A stretch of DNA of 64,000 bases from Prevotella sp. HUN102 (GTDB lineage: Bacteria > Bacteroidota > Bacteroidia > Bacteroidales > Bacteroidaceae). Positions 55,756 to 64,000 of this stretch are shown in pieces. How positions within the stretch are numbered: position 1 is the first letter of the stretch; every line of letters begins with the position of its first letter. The translations under genes and the position numbers were made by a program. Location: assembly GCF_000688375.1 (NCBI RefSeq), contig NZ_JIAF01000004.1:1302001-1366000 (forward strand). Reading direction: 5' to 3'. The notes under the pieces are model-generated. The model saw nothing but the letters and a program-made list of their open reading frames with translations, searched no databases and was not told the origin of the DNA.

Positions 55756-58146
55756 TTATATTTCCGTCAATACCTTGTCTTCATTTCCGTCATTTATGTG
55801 CTTAATAGTAATCTCACGCTGTGGGAATGGTATTTCAATGCCGTTGTCGTTGAGCGTCTGATAGATACATTCCATAATGGCACCGTCGTCGCCATATTGT
55901 GTCAATACATTGATCCAGACAAGGATTTTGAGCGTGATGCAGCTTTCGTCGAATCCCTTCAGGAATACTTTTACAGGCTTTTCCTTATAGATGAAGTCGA
56001 GTTTGGATATGGCATCCACCAGCATTTTCTTCACTTCGGCTACATTAGACCCATAGGCAATTCCAACTTCGAGTACATCAAGTTCGTAGCCGTGGTTTTT
56101 CGTGAGGTTTTTGTAATTCTTTGTGAAGAGCTGGGAGTTCTGAAAAGCAATCACGGAGCCATCTGTCGCCTCCAGAATGGTGGAGGTGTAATTGATGGAG
56201 CTGACTTTGCCTCGCACATCGTCGCAAATGATATAGTCTCCTATCTTTATTCTCCCGGCCATCAGCGAAATACCGTAATAGATGTTCTCGAGAATGTCTT
56301 TCATTGCAAACCCGATACCGGTACTGAGACCGCCGGAAACAACTACGAGCCAAGTGTTGTTTACCTTGAAAAGACTCAACGCCGTAAGCAGCCAAGTACC
56401 CCATACAACTACTTGTATTACGTTGATAATCATCACACTTTTAGATATTGCCGTGCTTTGGTCTTTCGATTCCAGATAAAGTTTGACGGCTCCCTTCATA
56501 GTATGGTTGATATAATTGAATACATACCAAAGAATGATGGTCAGTGCAATGGTATAGATGCTTATCTTGAAGTTTGGTGTGTCGATGAAATCGGTGCGCA
56601 CTATCTGCCAAGTAAGGTCGCTCAGGTTGAAAACATCGGCTGCCCAGTAGACAGCGAGGATGAAGGAAATGACAAATGCAACAGGAATGATAACAAAATA
56701 TACGAATCTGAAAAACCAAGATTTCGATACCGGTTTATGTGTCATACCGTGTTTCTCCTTATAGGCAGTAAGATAGTTGTACACGCAGGTAATGGTAAGG
56801 ATACAGGTAAGCTGCATCATCCACCAGATAATAATTTGGACGGATAGGAAAATATAGCCTATCCACGAGCATACGAGTGAGAATACGAATACAGCCTGTG
56901 TGAAATAAGCAAGATAGAGGTCGCTCTTAGGTACGTCATTCCTGTACTTGAAAATCATTTTCAACTGCCAAATGCTGCCTATCAGCAGTACGATAGGGAA
57001 GATGAGATTGACAATGCTGCCCGGAATCAGTACGATACGGAAGGTTATGACAATGAAACCTACCATAATGAGTGTGTAATAGAGTCGGTAGGTATTGCGT
57101 ATCTGTGCGCCATCGACACGGAGCAGGAGCGATGTGAAGATTACCGTCAGCAGCCAAGTAAATTCCAACAATAAGCCACACGCCATATTCACGAAGTTGG
57201 ACAGGGAAAGGAATCTGATGATAATCAGGATAACGCCGAAAGTTGCTATTGAAGCGGCAATGGTAATACAGGTCCGTCGGGCTTTGAAGCCTTCGCTTCG
57301 CTGTGCGAATCGCTCTGTATTGAATAGTTTCGTAACGAGATATCGGATGCTCAGATAATTTATCGCCACGGCGATGAGCCCATAAATGAGAATCATCGAG
57401 AAGAGCGTGATGAGCCACATTACGTCCCATTGCGACTTTACAACCTTCTTCGGGAGATATTTCTCGTTTATCGTGCTGCCCACTTGCTGTCCCTTGAGTT
57501 GGAAATTCTGCAAGAACTTGAAGTAATTGTCGCCACGAATTGCGAAGATGCTCGACTGAAATTCCTGATATCTTTTCTTTGCGTAGGCGTCGAGGGCTTC
57601 TATCTGTTTCTGACTGTAATGATAATATTGTGTATATTCCTGATAGGAATCATTGTTTTCCTTCAACATCCTTCGTATGCTTACCGCCAAGGTGAGGCAG
57701 ACGTTACGGTCGATTTTCGTTTTTTCCGAAGCATTGAGCAGAAACATCGTGCTGAGAACATTAATCAGCGAATCGTAACGGGCTATTTCCAGATTGCTTT
57801 CATTGATCATATCGTGGAATGGGCGCGTCTTTGTCTGGAAGTCATTCCACAAATTGGTGGCTTCCTGACACGCGTATGTTACATCGAAAATGTTATCACT
57901 GTTTTGTGAGTACAGCATCAGCGATACTTGGGCAGACTTCTCGCCAATCTCTTTCAGTTGTGTCATCACACTCTTGCTTATGGACTTCGATTGGTTTAGA
58001 CGTTCCGTCTGGTCATAATGCTTCGTTATGAGTTCGTGGCGCAGTACAGAGAGCGAGTTCTGTAACGAATCCTCCTGAAGTACGGCCTTTGAAGGCAGAA
58101 ATACTAATGACAAAAGAAAGAAGATGATATATAATCGTCTGTTCAT
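55756..58146 (-). CDS. large mechanosensitive ion channel (MscS family)
   Basis: A 796-residue inner-membrane protein. Signal peptide about 1-22 (ending PSKA), a periplasmic helical region (about 25-240), then roughly ten membrane segments (about 255-590). The last covers the MscS pore helix (VVVSGGLSTGIGFAMKDIL), followed by the MscS beta domain (GDYIICDDVRGKVSSI) and the cytoplasmic vestibule. It belongs to the large MscS relatives with an N-terminal periplasmic extension, and should release solutes on hypo-osmotic shock. ATG 58146 is used; the frame upstream adds residues before the signal peptide. Its 3' 300 bases are duplicated at 54.3 kb. Confidence 0.88.
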   Translation of the reverse strand: MNRRLYIIFFLLSLVFLPSKAVLQEDSLQNSLSVLRHELITKHYDQTERLNQSKSISKSVMTQLKEIGEKSAQVSLMLYSQNSDNIFDVTYACQEATNLWNDFQTKTRPFHDMINESNLEIARYDSLINVLSTMFLLNASEKTKIDRNVCLTLAVSIRRMLKENNDSYQEYTQYYHYSQKQIEALDAYAKKRYQEFQSSIFAIRGDNYFKFLQNFQLKGQQVGSTINEKYLPKKVVKSQWDVMWLITLFSMILIYGLIAVAINYLSIRYLVTKLFNTERFAQRSEGFKARRTCITIAASIATFGVILIIIRFLSLSNFVNMACGLLLEFTWLLTVIFTSLLLRVDGAQIRNTYRLYYTLIMVGFIVITFRIVLIPGSIVNLIFPIVLLIGSIWQLKMIFKYRNDVPKSDLYLAYFTQAVFVFSLVCSWIGYIFLSVQIIIWWMMQLTCILTITCVYNYLTAYKEKHGMTHKPVSKSWFFRFVYFVIIPVAFVISFILAVYWAADVFNLSDLTWQIVRTDFIDTPNFKISIYTIALTIILWYVFNYINHTMKGAVKLYLESKDQSTAISKSVMIINVIQVVVWGTWLLTALSLFKVNNTWLVVVSGGLSTGIGFAMKDILENIYYGISLMAGRIKIGDYIICDDVRGKVSSINYTSTILEATDGSVIAFQNSQLFTKNYKNLTKNHGYELDVLEVGIAYGSNVAEVKKMLVDAISKLDFIYKEKPVKVFLKGFDESCITLKILVWINVLTQYGDDGAIMECIYQTLNDNGIEIPFPQREITIKHINDGNEDKVLTEI

Positions 58147-58254
58147 ATACGGGCTGTTGAAAAATATTTTTAGTTGCAAAGATACTGAATGTTTGCCGTT
58201 TAGACTTTAGCGTTATCAACTTTTTTTGTTAATTTTGCATCAAAAACATACAAT

Positions 58255-59163
58255 ATGATTCTCATTGCAGATAGTGGAAGTACGAAGACCGACTGGATTT
58301 TGTCTCAGGACTCAGAGGTTTCAGAAGGAAAAGACAGGTTTTATCAGTTTAAGACACAGGGTATAAATCCTTTCCATCAGACGGAAGAGCAGATTCAGAA
58401 TATTCTGATGAACGAGCTGATGCCAGAATTAAGATTTATCTTTAATTCGCTGGATTTGCCTTCAGACAGTTCCTCGATGACGGAAACTATCGAGTTTCTG
58501 GCATTTTATGGGGCAGGCTGCAATGATGCAACTGTGTCGAAAATGCAGAAAATATTTGTCAGACTGTTGCCGAAAACAAAGTTGGAAGTTGCAGGAGATT
58601 TATTGGGTGCGGCACGTGCGTTGCTTGAAGACGAAGCAGGTGTTGCAACGATTCTCGGCACAGGCTCGAACAGTTGTTTCTATGATGGGAGAACCATCGT
58701 GAGCAACGTGCCTCCGCTCGGATATATTCTTGGAGACGAGGGGAGTGGGGCGTCGCTCGGAAAACTGTTTATGAATGGTATTTTCAAGGGCAGTCTTTCA
58801 AAAGAAATCCGTGAGGAATATTTGGAAAGTCAGCGTCTGACCTACAATGATGTCATAGAGAGGGTGTATCGCCAGCCATTGGCAAACCGTTTTCTTGCCT
58901 CTTCTGCAAAATTCATTTTACAGCATATTGACGAACCCGGAATGAAGGAGTTGGTAATGTTGAATTTCGACAACTTTTTCAAGTATAATATTTCCCATTA
59001 TGATGGTTTGGGCAAACGAGCGATTTCATCGGTTGGAAGTATTGCATTCTATTTTAAGGACTATTTTGTTGAAGTGGCGAACGCAAATAACTATAAAGTT
59101 GATAAGATATTCTGTTCGCCTATTGAAAGAATGTTGGATTATCATAAGAAAGCAAGACGATAG
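58255..59163 (+). CDS. BadF/BadG-type ATPase, N-acetylglucosamine kinase-like
   Basis: A 302-residue actin-fold kinase. The phosphate-binding loop DSGSTKTDW is at residues 6-14, a second one in GTGSNSCFYDG near 140, and LGDEGSGASLG near 160. These match the N-acetylglucosamine kinase branch of BadF-type ATPases rather than the benzoyl-CoA reductase activators, as the cluster cysteines are absent. Likely role: phosphorylating amino sugars, perhaps from cell-wall recycling (inference). A -7-like TAATTTTG lies at 58230-58237. Confidence 0.85.
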   Translation: MILIADSGSTKTDWILSQDSEVSEGKDRFYQFKTQGINPFHQTEEQIQNILMNELMPELRFIFNSLDLPSDSSSMTETIEFLAFYGAGCNDATVSKMQKIFVRLLPKTKLEVAGDLLGAARALLEDEAGVATILGTGSNSCFYDGRTIVSNVPPLGYILGDEGSGASLGKLFMNGIFKGSLSKEIREEYLESQRLTYNDVIERVYRQPLANRFLASSAKFILQHIDEPGMKELVMLNFDNFFKYNISHYDGLGKRAISSVGSIAFYFKDYFVEVANANNYKVDKIFCSPIERMLDYHKKARR

Positions 59164-59178
59164 AGTCTTGCTTTCTTT
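59146..59178. terminator. shared terminator between convergent genes
   Basis: AAGAAAGCAAGAC (59146-59158) pairs perfectly with GTCTTGCTTTCTT (59165-59177). The stem includes the stop codon region of the BadF-type gene and can also serve the SDR gene, which ends at 59182. Confidence 0.85.
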
Positions 59179-59181
59179 ATT

Positions 59182-59901
59182 TCACAGAGGTAGTTTTCTC
59201 CAGAGATAATTTGGTATGAGTTTCCAAAATGATGTGATGATGCGCCACCTCCAGTCGATGATGATGGTGTGCCTTTGAGCTTTCAAGGCGTTTACTATCT
59301 TGTCAGCAACTGCCGACGACTTCATCAGCATTGGAAAACGGGTTCCGTTGAGCAATTCGGTATCAACGAATCCGGGTTTTATGTCGGTAAGGATAATATT
59401 CAGTTTTTTCTTTCTCGCCATCTGTTCCAATGCCTGAAAGTAAGTGTTTTGTAATGCTTTTGTTGCGGAATAGGCCGGGGCAGGGCCGAGCCCTTTCGTT
59501 CCTGCAATCGAAGAGACGCAAGCAATATGCCCTTGTTTCCGTGCTTCAAAATATCGGAATGCGTGCCCGATTATCCGAGTGAACGCCATTGCGTTTGTCT
59601 GTATCGTTTTCAATTCTTTCTCTTCCTCGAGATTTGGATTTTGCCAACCGATTCCCACTGAATAGAAAAATAAATCCATTCCGCCCATTTGGCGTATTAA
59701 ATTATCAAGATTTTGGATAGCATCGTTTGCATTAACATCTATTTCTTGTACGAAGACGTTATTTGGCGCAAGTTCTTTTATCTCATTTAGCTTGTCTGTT
59801 CGTCTTGCGCCAATGCCGATTTTCCATCCTTCCTTGAGAAGAAGGAGGGCGACTTCTCTTCCGATTCCTGATGAAGCCCCGAGAATAATACATCGTTTCA
59901 T
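59182..59901 (-). CDS. SDR family oxidoreductase
   Basis: A 239-residue classical short-chain dehydrogenase. The cofactor loop GASSGIGREVA is at residues 8-18, the catalytic Ser in CVSSIAG, and Tyr/Lys in YSATKAL. Residues after 200 form a hydrophobic tail that could sit on a membrane (TSFWKLIPNYLW). Substrate unknown. A -7 box TATTTTTG on the minus strand lies at 59934-59927. Confidence 0.88.
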   Translation of the reverse strand: MKRCIILGASSGIGREVALLLLKEGWKIGIGARRTDKLNEIKELAPNNVFVQEIDVNANDAIQNLDNLIRQMGGMDLFFYSVGIGWQNPNLEEEKELKTIQTNAMAFTRIIGHAFRYFEARKQGHIACVSSIAGTKGLGPAPAYSATKALQNTYFQALEQMARKKKLNIILTDIKPGFVDTELLNGTRFPMLMKSSAVADKIVNALKAQRHTIIIDWRWRIITSFWKLIPNYLWRKLPL

Positions 59902-60103
59902 AATTTTTATTGTTCTTATTTGCTGTCAAAAATAATAAATTAAATATTAATATGGTAGGTTATGTGTTTTAAATCTTATGGAAATGAGCGATTTTTAGCT
60001 TATTTGTTGCCCCAATAGCTATTCTACATAGATACAAGGTCAGAAGAATGTTGTCAGCATTGTAAAGTCGAGTTGGCAAAAAGCGATATTTTTTGTTTTT
60101 TTC

Positions 60104-60136
60104 TTTGCATCGTTAATAAATATTTTTGTAACTTTG
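60104..60136 (+). promoter_or_regulatory. promoter of the nuo operon
   Basis: TTTG at 60104-60107, 21 bases, TAACTTTG at 60129-60136; leader about 60 bases. The rest of the 301-base gap back to the SDR gene shows only that gene's -7 box. Confidence 0.78.
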
Positions 60137-60202
60137 CAGTTGTTTTAAAACAATCTTATACATTAACAATTGCAGAATCAAATTATAGCTATATAAAGTT
60201 TT

Positions 60203-60553
60203 ATGTATTACACACTTTTAATCACCGTTTTTATAACGGCTGCCTTCTTGGTCGTGGCTGCTTATGTCGTGGCAAAGTTGATTGGTCCCCGTTCATATAA
60301 TCCGGTTAAGGGTGAGCCATACGAATGTGGTATTCCGACTTACGGGCAGTCTTGGCTTCCTGTACACGTTGGTTACTATCTGTTCGCCATCCTTTTCCTG
60401 ATGTTCGACGTGGAAACAGTCTTCCTTTACCCTTGGGCAGTTGCTGTAAAAGCAATGGGTCCGATGGCACTTGCCACGATTGGATTCTTTATGTTGGTAT
60501 TGGTTTTTGGCCTTGCTTACGCTTGGCGGAAAGGAGCGCTTGAATGGAAATGA
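60203..60553 (+). CDS. nuoA: NADH-quinone oxidoreductase subunit A
   Basis: A 116-residue membrane subunit of complex I with three helices (about 5-28, 58-80 and 85-108). The conserved loop between helices 1 and 2 reads PVKGEPYECGIP with its Cys, and helix 2 reads FAILFLMFDVETVFLYPW, the NuoA hallmark. It begins the nuo operon; nuoB overlaps its end by ten bases. Confidence 0.95.
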   Translation: MYYTLLITVFITAAFLVVAAYVVAKLIGPRSYNPVKGEPYECGIPTYGQSWLPVHVGYYLFAILFLMFDVETVFLYPWAVAVKAMGPMALATIGFFMLVLVFGLAYAWRKGALEWK

Positions 60554-61476
60554 GAAAGCCGAAGATTAAGGCTATGCCTTATGACGAGTGGAAAGACAAC
60601 GATACGCTCGAGAAAATGGCTAATGACCTTAACGATGGGGGTACAAACCTTGTTTTGGGAAATTTGGACCAACTGATAAACTGGGGACGCAGCAATTCTC
60701 TATGGTCGCTTACCTTTGCAACTTCCTGCTGTGGTATTGAGTTTATGGCTGTGGGTTGTGCGCGTTACGACTTCTCCCGTTTCGGATTTGAGGTTACTCG
60801 TAACTCTCCACGTCAGGCAGACCTTATTATGTGTGCCGGTACCATTACCAACAAGATGGCTCCTGCGTTGAAGCGTTTGTATGACCAGATGGCTGAACCT
60901 AAGTATGTGATCGCTGTTGGTGGCTGCGCTATCTCTGGTGGTCCTTTCAAGGACAGTTACCACGTTATGCGTGGTATCGACGAGATTATCCCCGTGGATG
61001 TTTATATCCCGGGATGTCCTCCGCGTCCTGAAGCAATTATGTATGGAATGATGCAGTTGCAGCGTAAGGTAAAAATCGAGAAATTCTTTGGTGGTGCCAA
61101 CAAGAAGCAAAATGAAGAGGAAAGATTGCTCGGCAAGAGTAATTCTGCTATCATCTTTGAAGAAAAGCTCGGCATCAGTGCAGAAGAAATCAAGAACAAG
61201 CGCGAAGCTGAGTACGCGGCATCGAAGAAACCTGCCGAAAAGCCTGCAAGACCTGCTCGTCCGGCTGCAGCCGTTGCATCAAAAGCAGAGGCTGCCGCGG
61301 CTGAAACGCCAAAGGACGATGCCGTAAAGGTGGCAGAAGTGTCAAAGAAGGCTGATACTATCATAGTAGACAAGCCTGTTACAAAAGAAGATGTAGAAAA
61401 ATTAGGTAAGGAATTGGATCAGTTGAGTGCAGAAACTGCAAACAACCCTGCCGAAACCGACAACACTACTAATTAA
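60544..61476 (+). CDS. nuoB: NADH-quinone oxidoreductase subunit B with long charged tail
   Basis: A 310-residue protein. Residues 1-182 are a complete NuoB that holds iron-sulfur cluster N2: SCCGIEFMAVG, a Cys in IMCAGTITNK, VGGCAISGG and IPGCPPRPE. Residues about 183-310 are an Ala/Lys/Glu/Pro-rich, probably disordered extension with no cysteines, absent from E. coli NuoB (about 220 residues). The frame is open without break, so the tail is real coding sequence. Confidence 0.95.
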   Translation: MEMRKPKIKAMPYDEWKDNDTLEKMANDLNDGGTNLVLGNLDQLINWGRSNSLWSLTFATSCCGIEFMAVGCARYDFSRFGFEVTRNSPRQADLIMCAGTITNKMAPALKRLYDQMAEPKYVIAVGGCAISGGPFKDSYHVMRGIDEIIPVDVYIPGCPPRPEAIMYGMMQLQRKVKIEKFFGGANKKQNEEERLLGKSNSAIIFEEKLGISAEEIKNKREAEYAASKKPAEKPARPARPAAAVASKAEAAAAETPKDDAVKVAEVSKKADTIIVDKPVTKEDVEKLGKELDQLSAETANNPAETDNTTN

Positions 61477-61490
61477 TAAGGTACGGAAAA

Positions 61491-63065
61491 ATGAAATTAG
61501 AAAACAAAGAATTTGGTTTTGATCGTTTTGCCGACGAAATGGCAAAACTCAAGAATAATCAGCATTTCGACTACCTTGTAACTGTTGTTGGAGAAGACTT
61601 CGGTGGCGAAGAAGGTCTCGGCTGTATCTATATTCTTGAAAATACTCAAACGCACGAACGCTGTTCGGTAAAGCAGCTTGCAAAACAGGTGGGCGAGGAA
61701 TATGTTATTCCTTCTGTCTATAACCTCTGGGCAGATGCTGACTTGTTGGAACGCGAAGTCTATGACTTCTATGGAATCAAGTTCCTCGGTCATCCGGATA
61801 TGCGCCGTCTCTATTTGAGAAACGACTTTGTGGGTTATCCGCTTCGTAAGGATTACGATATGGATCCTGCAAAGAATATGTACACCACGGAAGATGACAT
61901 CGAAGTAGACACTACTTCGGAATGGAATCTCGGTGCTGACGGTAAATTGGTTGAAACGACACACAGACTCTTTACCGAGGATGACTTCGTTGTGAACATT
62001 GGTCCTCAGCACCCGTCTACTCACGGTGTGTTGCGTTTGCAGACTGTGCTCGATGGAGAGAAGGTAAAGAAGATTTATCCTCATCTTGGCTATATCCATC
62101 GTGGTATTGAAAAGATGTGTGAATCTTATACATATCCTCAGACCTTGGCTCTGACAGACCGTATGAACTATCTGTCGGCAATGATGCACCGTCACGCTTT
62201 GGTCGGTGTGATAGAAGAGGCTATGGGTATTGAACTGTCAGAGCGCATTCTCTACATCCGTACGATTATGGATGAGTTGCAGCGCATTGACAATCACTTG
62301 CTTTACACTTCTTGTTGTGCTCAGGACTTGGGTGCGCTTACGGGTATGCTTTATGGTATGCGCGACCGTGAGCACGTCCTGAACGTAATGGAGGAAACAA
62401 CAGGTGGCCGTTTGATTCAGAACTATTATAGAATAGGTGGCTTGCAGGATGATATCGATCCGAACTTTGTTGCAAATACAAAGGCACTTTGCAAGTATCT
62501 TCGTCCAATGATTCAGGAATATCTTGATGTCTTTGGCGATAACGTCATTACGCATCAGCGTTTTGAGAATATTGGTACGATGAATGAGAAGGATTGCATC
62601 AGCTATGGTGTTACTGGTCCTGCCGGTCGTGCGAGTGGTTGGAGAAACGACGTGAGAAAGTATCATCCTTATGCCGTATATGATAAGGTGAACTTTGAAG
62701 AGGTAGTTATGACAAACGGCGATTCAATGGACCGCTACTATTGCCATATCAAGGAAATGTATCAGAGTCTTGATATCATCGAGCAGCTTATCGACAATAT
62801 TCCTGAAGGAGAGTTCTACATTAAGCAGAAACCAATTATCAAGGTTCCTGAAGGGCAGTGGTATTTCTCTGTTGAAGGAGCAAGTGGCGAGTTTGGTGCT
62901 TATCTTGATTCACGTGGCGACAAGAGTGCATATCGCTTGAAGTTCCGTCCAATGGGATTGACCCTTGTTGGGGCTATGGACAAGATGCTTCAGGGTCTGA
63001 AGGTTGCCGACTTGGTTACGGTAGGTGCTGCGCTCGACTTCGTTATCCCTGATATCGACCGTTAA
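61491..63065 (+). CDS. nuoCD: fused NADH-quinone oxidoreductase subunits C and D
   Basis: A 524-residue fusion. The first 150 residues are NuoC-like (WADADLLEREVYDFYGIKF, then HPDMRRLYLRNDFVGYPLRKD). From about 165 it is NuoD with NIGPQHPSTHGVLRL, MHRHALVGVIEEAMGIE and the terminal LDFVIPDIDR. It forms the quinone-binding arm of complex I. It starts 14 bases after nuoB and is followed by nuoH. Confidence 0.95.
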   Translation: MKLENKEFGFDRFADEMAKLKNNQHFDYLVTVVGEDFGGEEGLGCIYILENTQTHERCSVKQLAKQVGEEYVIPSVYNLWADADLLEREVYDFYGIKFLGHPDMRRLYLRNDFVGYPLRKDYDMDPAKNMYTTEDDIEVDTTSEWNLGADGKLVETTHRLFTEDDFVVNIGPQHPSTHGVLRLQTVLDGEKVKKIYPHLGYIHRGIEKMCESYTYPQTLALTDRMNYLSAMMHRHALVGVIEEAMGIELSERILYIRTIMDELQRIDNHLLYTSCCAQDLGALTGMLYGMRDREHVLNVMEETTGGRLIQNYYRIGGLQDDIDPNFVANTKALCKYLRPMIQEYLDVFGDNVITHQRFENIGTMNEKDCISYGVTGPAGRASGWRNDVRKYHPYAVYDKVNFEEVVMTNGDSMDRYYCHIKEMYQSLDIIEQLIDNIPEGEFYIKQKPIIKVPEGQWYFSVEGASGEFGAYLDSRGDKSAYRLKFRPMGLTLVGAMDKMLQGLKVADLVTVGAALDFVIPDIDR

Positions 63066-63107
63066 GTGAGTAATGATCATAGTAATGAATTAAGAAAAAT
63101 CATATAC

Positions 63108-64000
63108 ATGTTCGATTTTAGTATTATAGCGAATTGGTTCGATAGCCTTCTTAGGACTACCTTGGGATTAGGCGATTTCTGGACTATTCTTATCGAGTGT
63201 GTGTTAGTGGGCTTGGCGATAATCATTGGTTATGCCGTTCTTGCTATCATACTCATTTTTATGGAACGTAAGGTTTGCGCTTATTTCCAGTGTCGTATCG
63301 GTCCGGTACGTGTTGGATGGTGGGGTACCTTGCAGGTTTTTGCCGATGTGCTCAAGATGTTGATTAAGGAAATCTTTGTAGTTGATAAGGCTGATAAATT
63401 GCTTTACTACTTAGCTCCGTTCCTCGTTATTGCAGCGTCAATCGGTACTTTCTCATTCCTTCCTTGGAACAAAGGTGCTGAGGTGTTGGACTTCAATGTG
63501 GGTGTCTTCCTTGTAACGGCAATTAGTTCTATTGGTGTTCTTGGCGTTTTCATCGCAGGTTGGGCAAGTAACAACAAGTATTCGGTACTTTCTGCTATGC
63601 GTGCAGCCGTTCAGATGATTTCATACGAACTTTCATTGGGTATCTGTTTGATTTCTGCTGTTATCCTTACGGGTACGATGCAGATATCAGGTATTGTGGA
63701 ATCACAGACAGGTCCGTGGCAATGGCTGATTTTCCAAGGTCATATTCCTGCTATCCTTGCCTTCTTGGTGTTCTTGATTGCAGGTAATGCCGAGGCTAAC
63801 CGTGGTCCTTTCGACTTGGCAGAAGCTGAGAGTGAATTGACTGCAGGCTACCATACAGAGTATAGCGGTATGGGATTTGGATTCTACTATTTGGCTGAAT
63901 ACCTGAACCTCTTTGTTATATCCGGTCTTGCAACGACAATCTTCTTGGGAGGTTGGGCACCTATTAATATAGGTATAGAAGGATTTGATACTTTGATGAA
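63108..64000 (+). CDS. nuoH: NADH-quinone oxidoreductase subunit H (partial, cut by window end)
   Basis: 297 codons of NuoH are visible from ATG 63108, and the frame is open at the window end. Seen: IFMERKVCAYFQCRIGPVRV at the second helix, the GWASNNKYSVLSAMRAAVQM loop and the quinone-site segment AEANRGPFDLAEAESEL. It anchors the peripheral arm to the membrane and forms part of the quinone channel. It follows nuoCD by 42 bases; nuoE, nuoF and nuoG do not lie between them. Confidence 0.95.
   Translation, partial: MFDFSIIANWFDSLLRTTLGLGDFWTILIECVLVGLAIIIGYAVLAIILIFMERKVCAYFQCRIGPVRVGWWGTLQVFADVLKMLIKEIFVVDKADKLLYYLAPFLVIAASIGTFSFLPWNKGAEVLDFNVGVFLVTAISSIGVLGVFIAGWASNNKYSVLSAMRAAVQMISYELSLGICLISAVILTGTMQISGIVESQTGPWQWLIFQGHIPAILAFLVFLIAGNAEANRGPFDLAEAESELTAGYHTEYSGMGFGFYYLAEYLNLFVISGLATTIFLGGWAPINIGIEGFDTLM

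Noticed and set aside
55753..56847. Open frame of 364 codons antisense to the channel gene, partly shared with 54280-54594
   Set aside because: The similarity between the two antisense frames only reflects the DNA duplication of the channel gene's 3' end on the other strand.

Overview
The window looks like chromosomal DNA from a Bacteroidales bacterium, most likely a Prevotella-type organism. Promoters fit the Bacteroidetes pattern (TTTG, a gap of about 19-21 bases, then TAnnTTTG) rather than the E. coli -35/-10 pattern. Gene content agrees: a Bacteroidetes-style exbB-exbD-exbD-tonB cluster with a PstS-like lipoprotein and a TPR protein, DUF3098 between ftsX and uppP, DUF4924, a fused nuoCD with nuoH directly behind it, and a large secreted protein with cleaved-adhesin-like modules and a type IX secretion-type tail. 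I saw no prophage, integrase, transposase, CRISPR array or rRNA. Species cannot be named from this alone.

Layout. 1-5.5 kb: RDD membrane protein, tRNA-Met (CAT), START-like protein, LptF/LptG permease, ribBA. 6-12 kb: the TonB energising operon. 12-16.5 kb (minus strand): ftsX, DUF3098, uppP, truB, queA and folK as one tight operon behind a textbook promoter. 16.7-21.6 kb: radical SAM protein, a likely free-standing structured small RNA, and the 1075-residue secreted protein. 22-28 kb: small membrane and housekeeping genes (YccF, DIP1984-like, BrkB, DUF308, histidine phosphatase, a Gly/Ser/Arg-rich exported protein). 28-33.6 kb (minus): nucleoside-diphosphate-sugar dehydratase, fmt, ClC channel, tsaC. 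34-39 kb: ROK kinase, LysE-type exporter, DUF4924, rfbD, prfC. 39.7-43.6 kb (minus): HAD-like phosphatase, Wzc-like tyrosine autokinase, rfbA. 44.3-47.3 kb: unknown protein, coiled-coil protein, zapA, rny, followed by a probable 6S-like RNA. 48-49.7 kb: two LuxR-type regulators, one fused to a hemerythrin/Ric-like diiron domain and the other with a Met/His-rich head. 49.7-52.8 kb (minus): kdsA, kdsD and a phospholipase-D-type enzyme. 53-58 kb: outer-membrane barrel, a broken partial copy of a mechanosensitive channel gene, two small orphan genes, then the intact channel gene. 58-64 kb: BadF-type kinase, SDR oxidoreductase and the start of the complex I operon (nuoA, nuoB, nuoCD, nuoH cut by the window end).

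The most unusual structure is a dispersed intergenic element found nine times in the window. Each copy is 3-5 tandem units with an exact 22-base period, each unit carrying a CTTCGCA core in one orientation or the other. At least six copies have a related AT-rich head of about 40 bases on one side, which gives the element a polarity. It sits only between genes and has no fixed relation to their direction. A second, unrelated 22-base-period array (three GTTTCAT...ATGARAC palindromes forming a 74-base palindrome) lies at 21.76-21.83 kb, and a third, looser one lies between tonB and the pstS-like gene. Other points worth checking are the small RNA at about 18.1 kb, the mosaic channel-gene duplication at 54.2/55.8 kb, and the paired hemerythrin-LuxR and Met/His-rich LuxR regulators. 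All assignments come from reading sequence and motifs; no database search was run.
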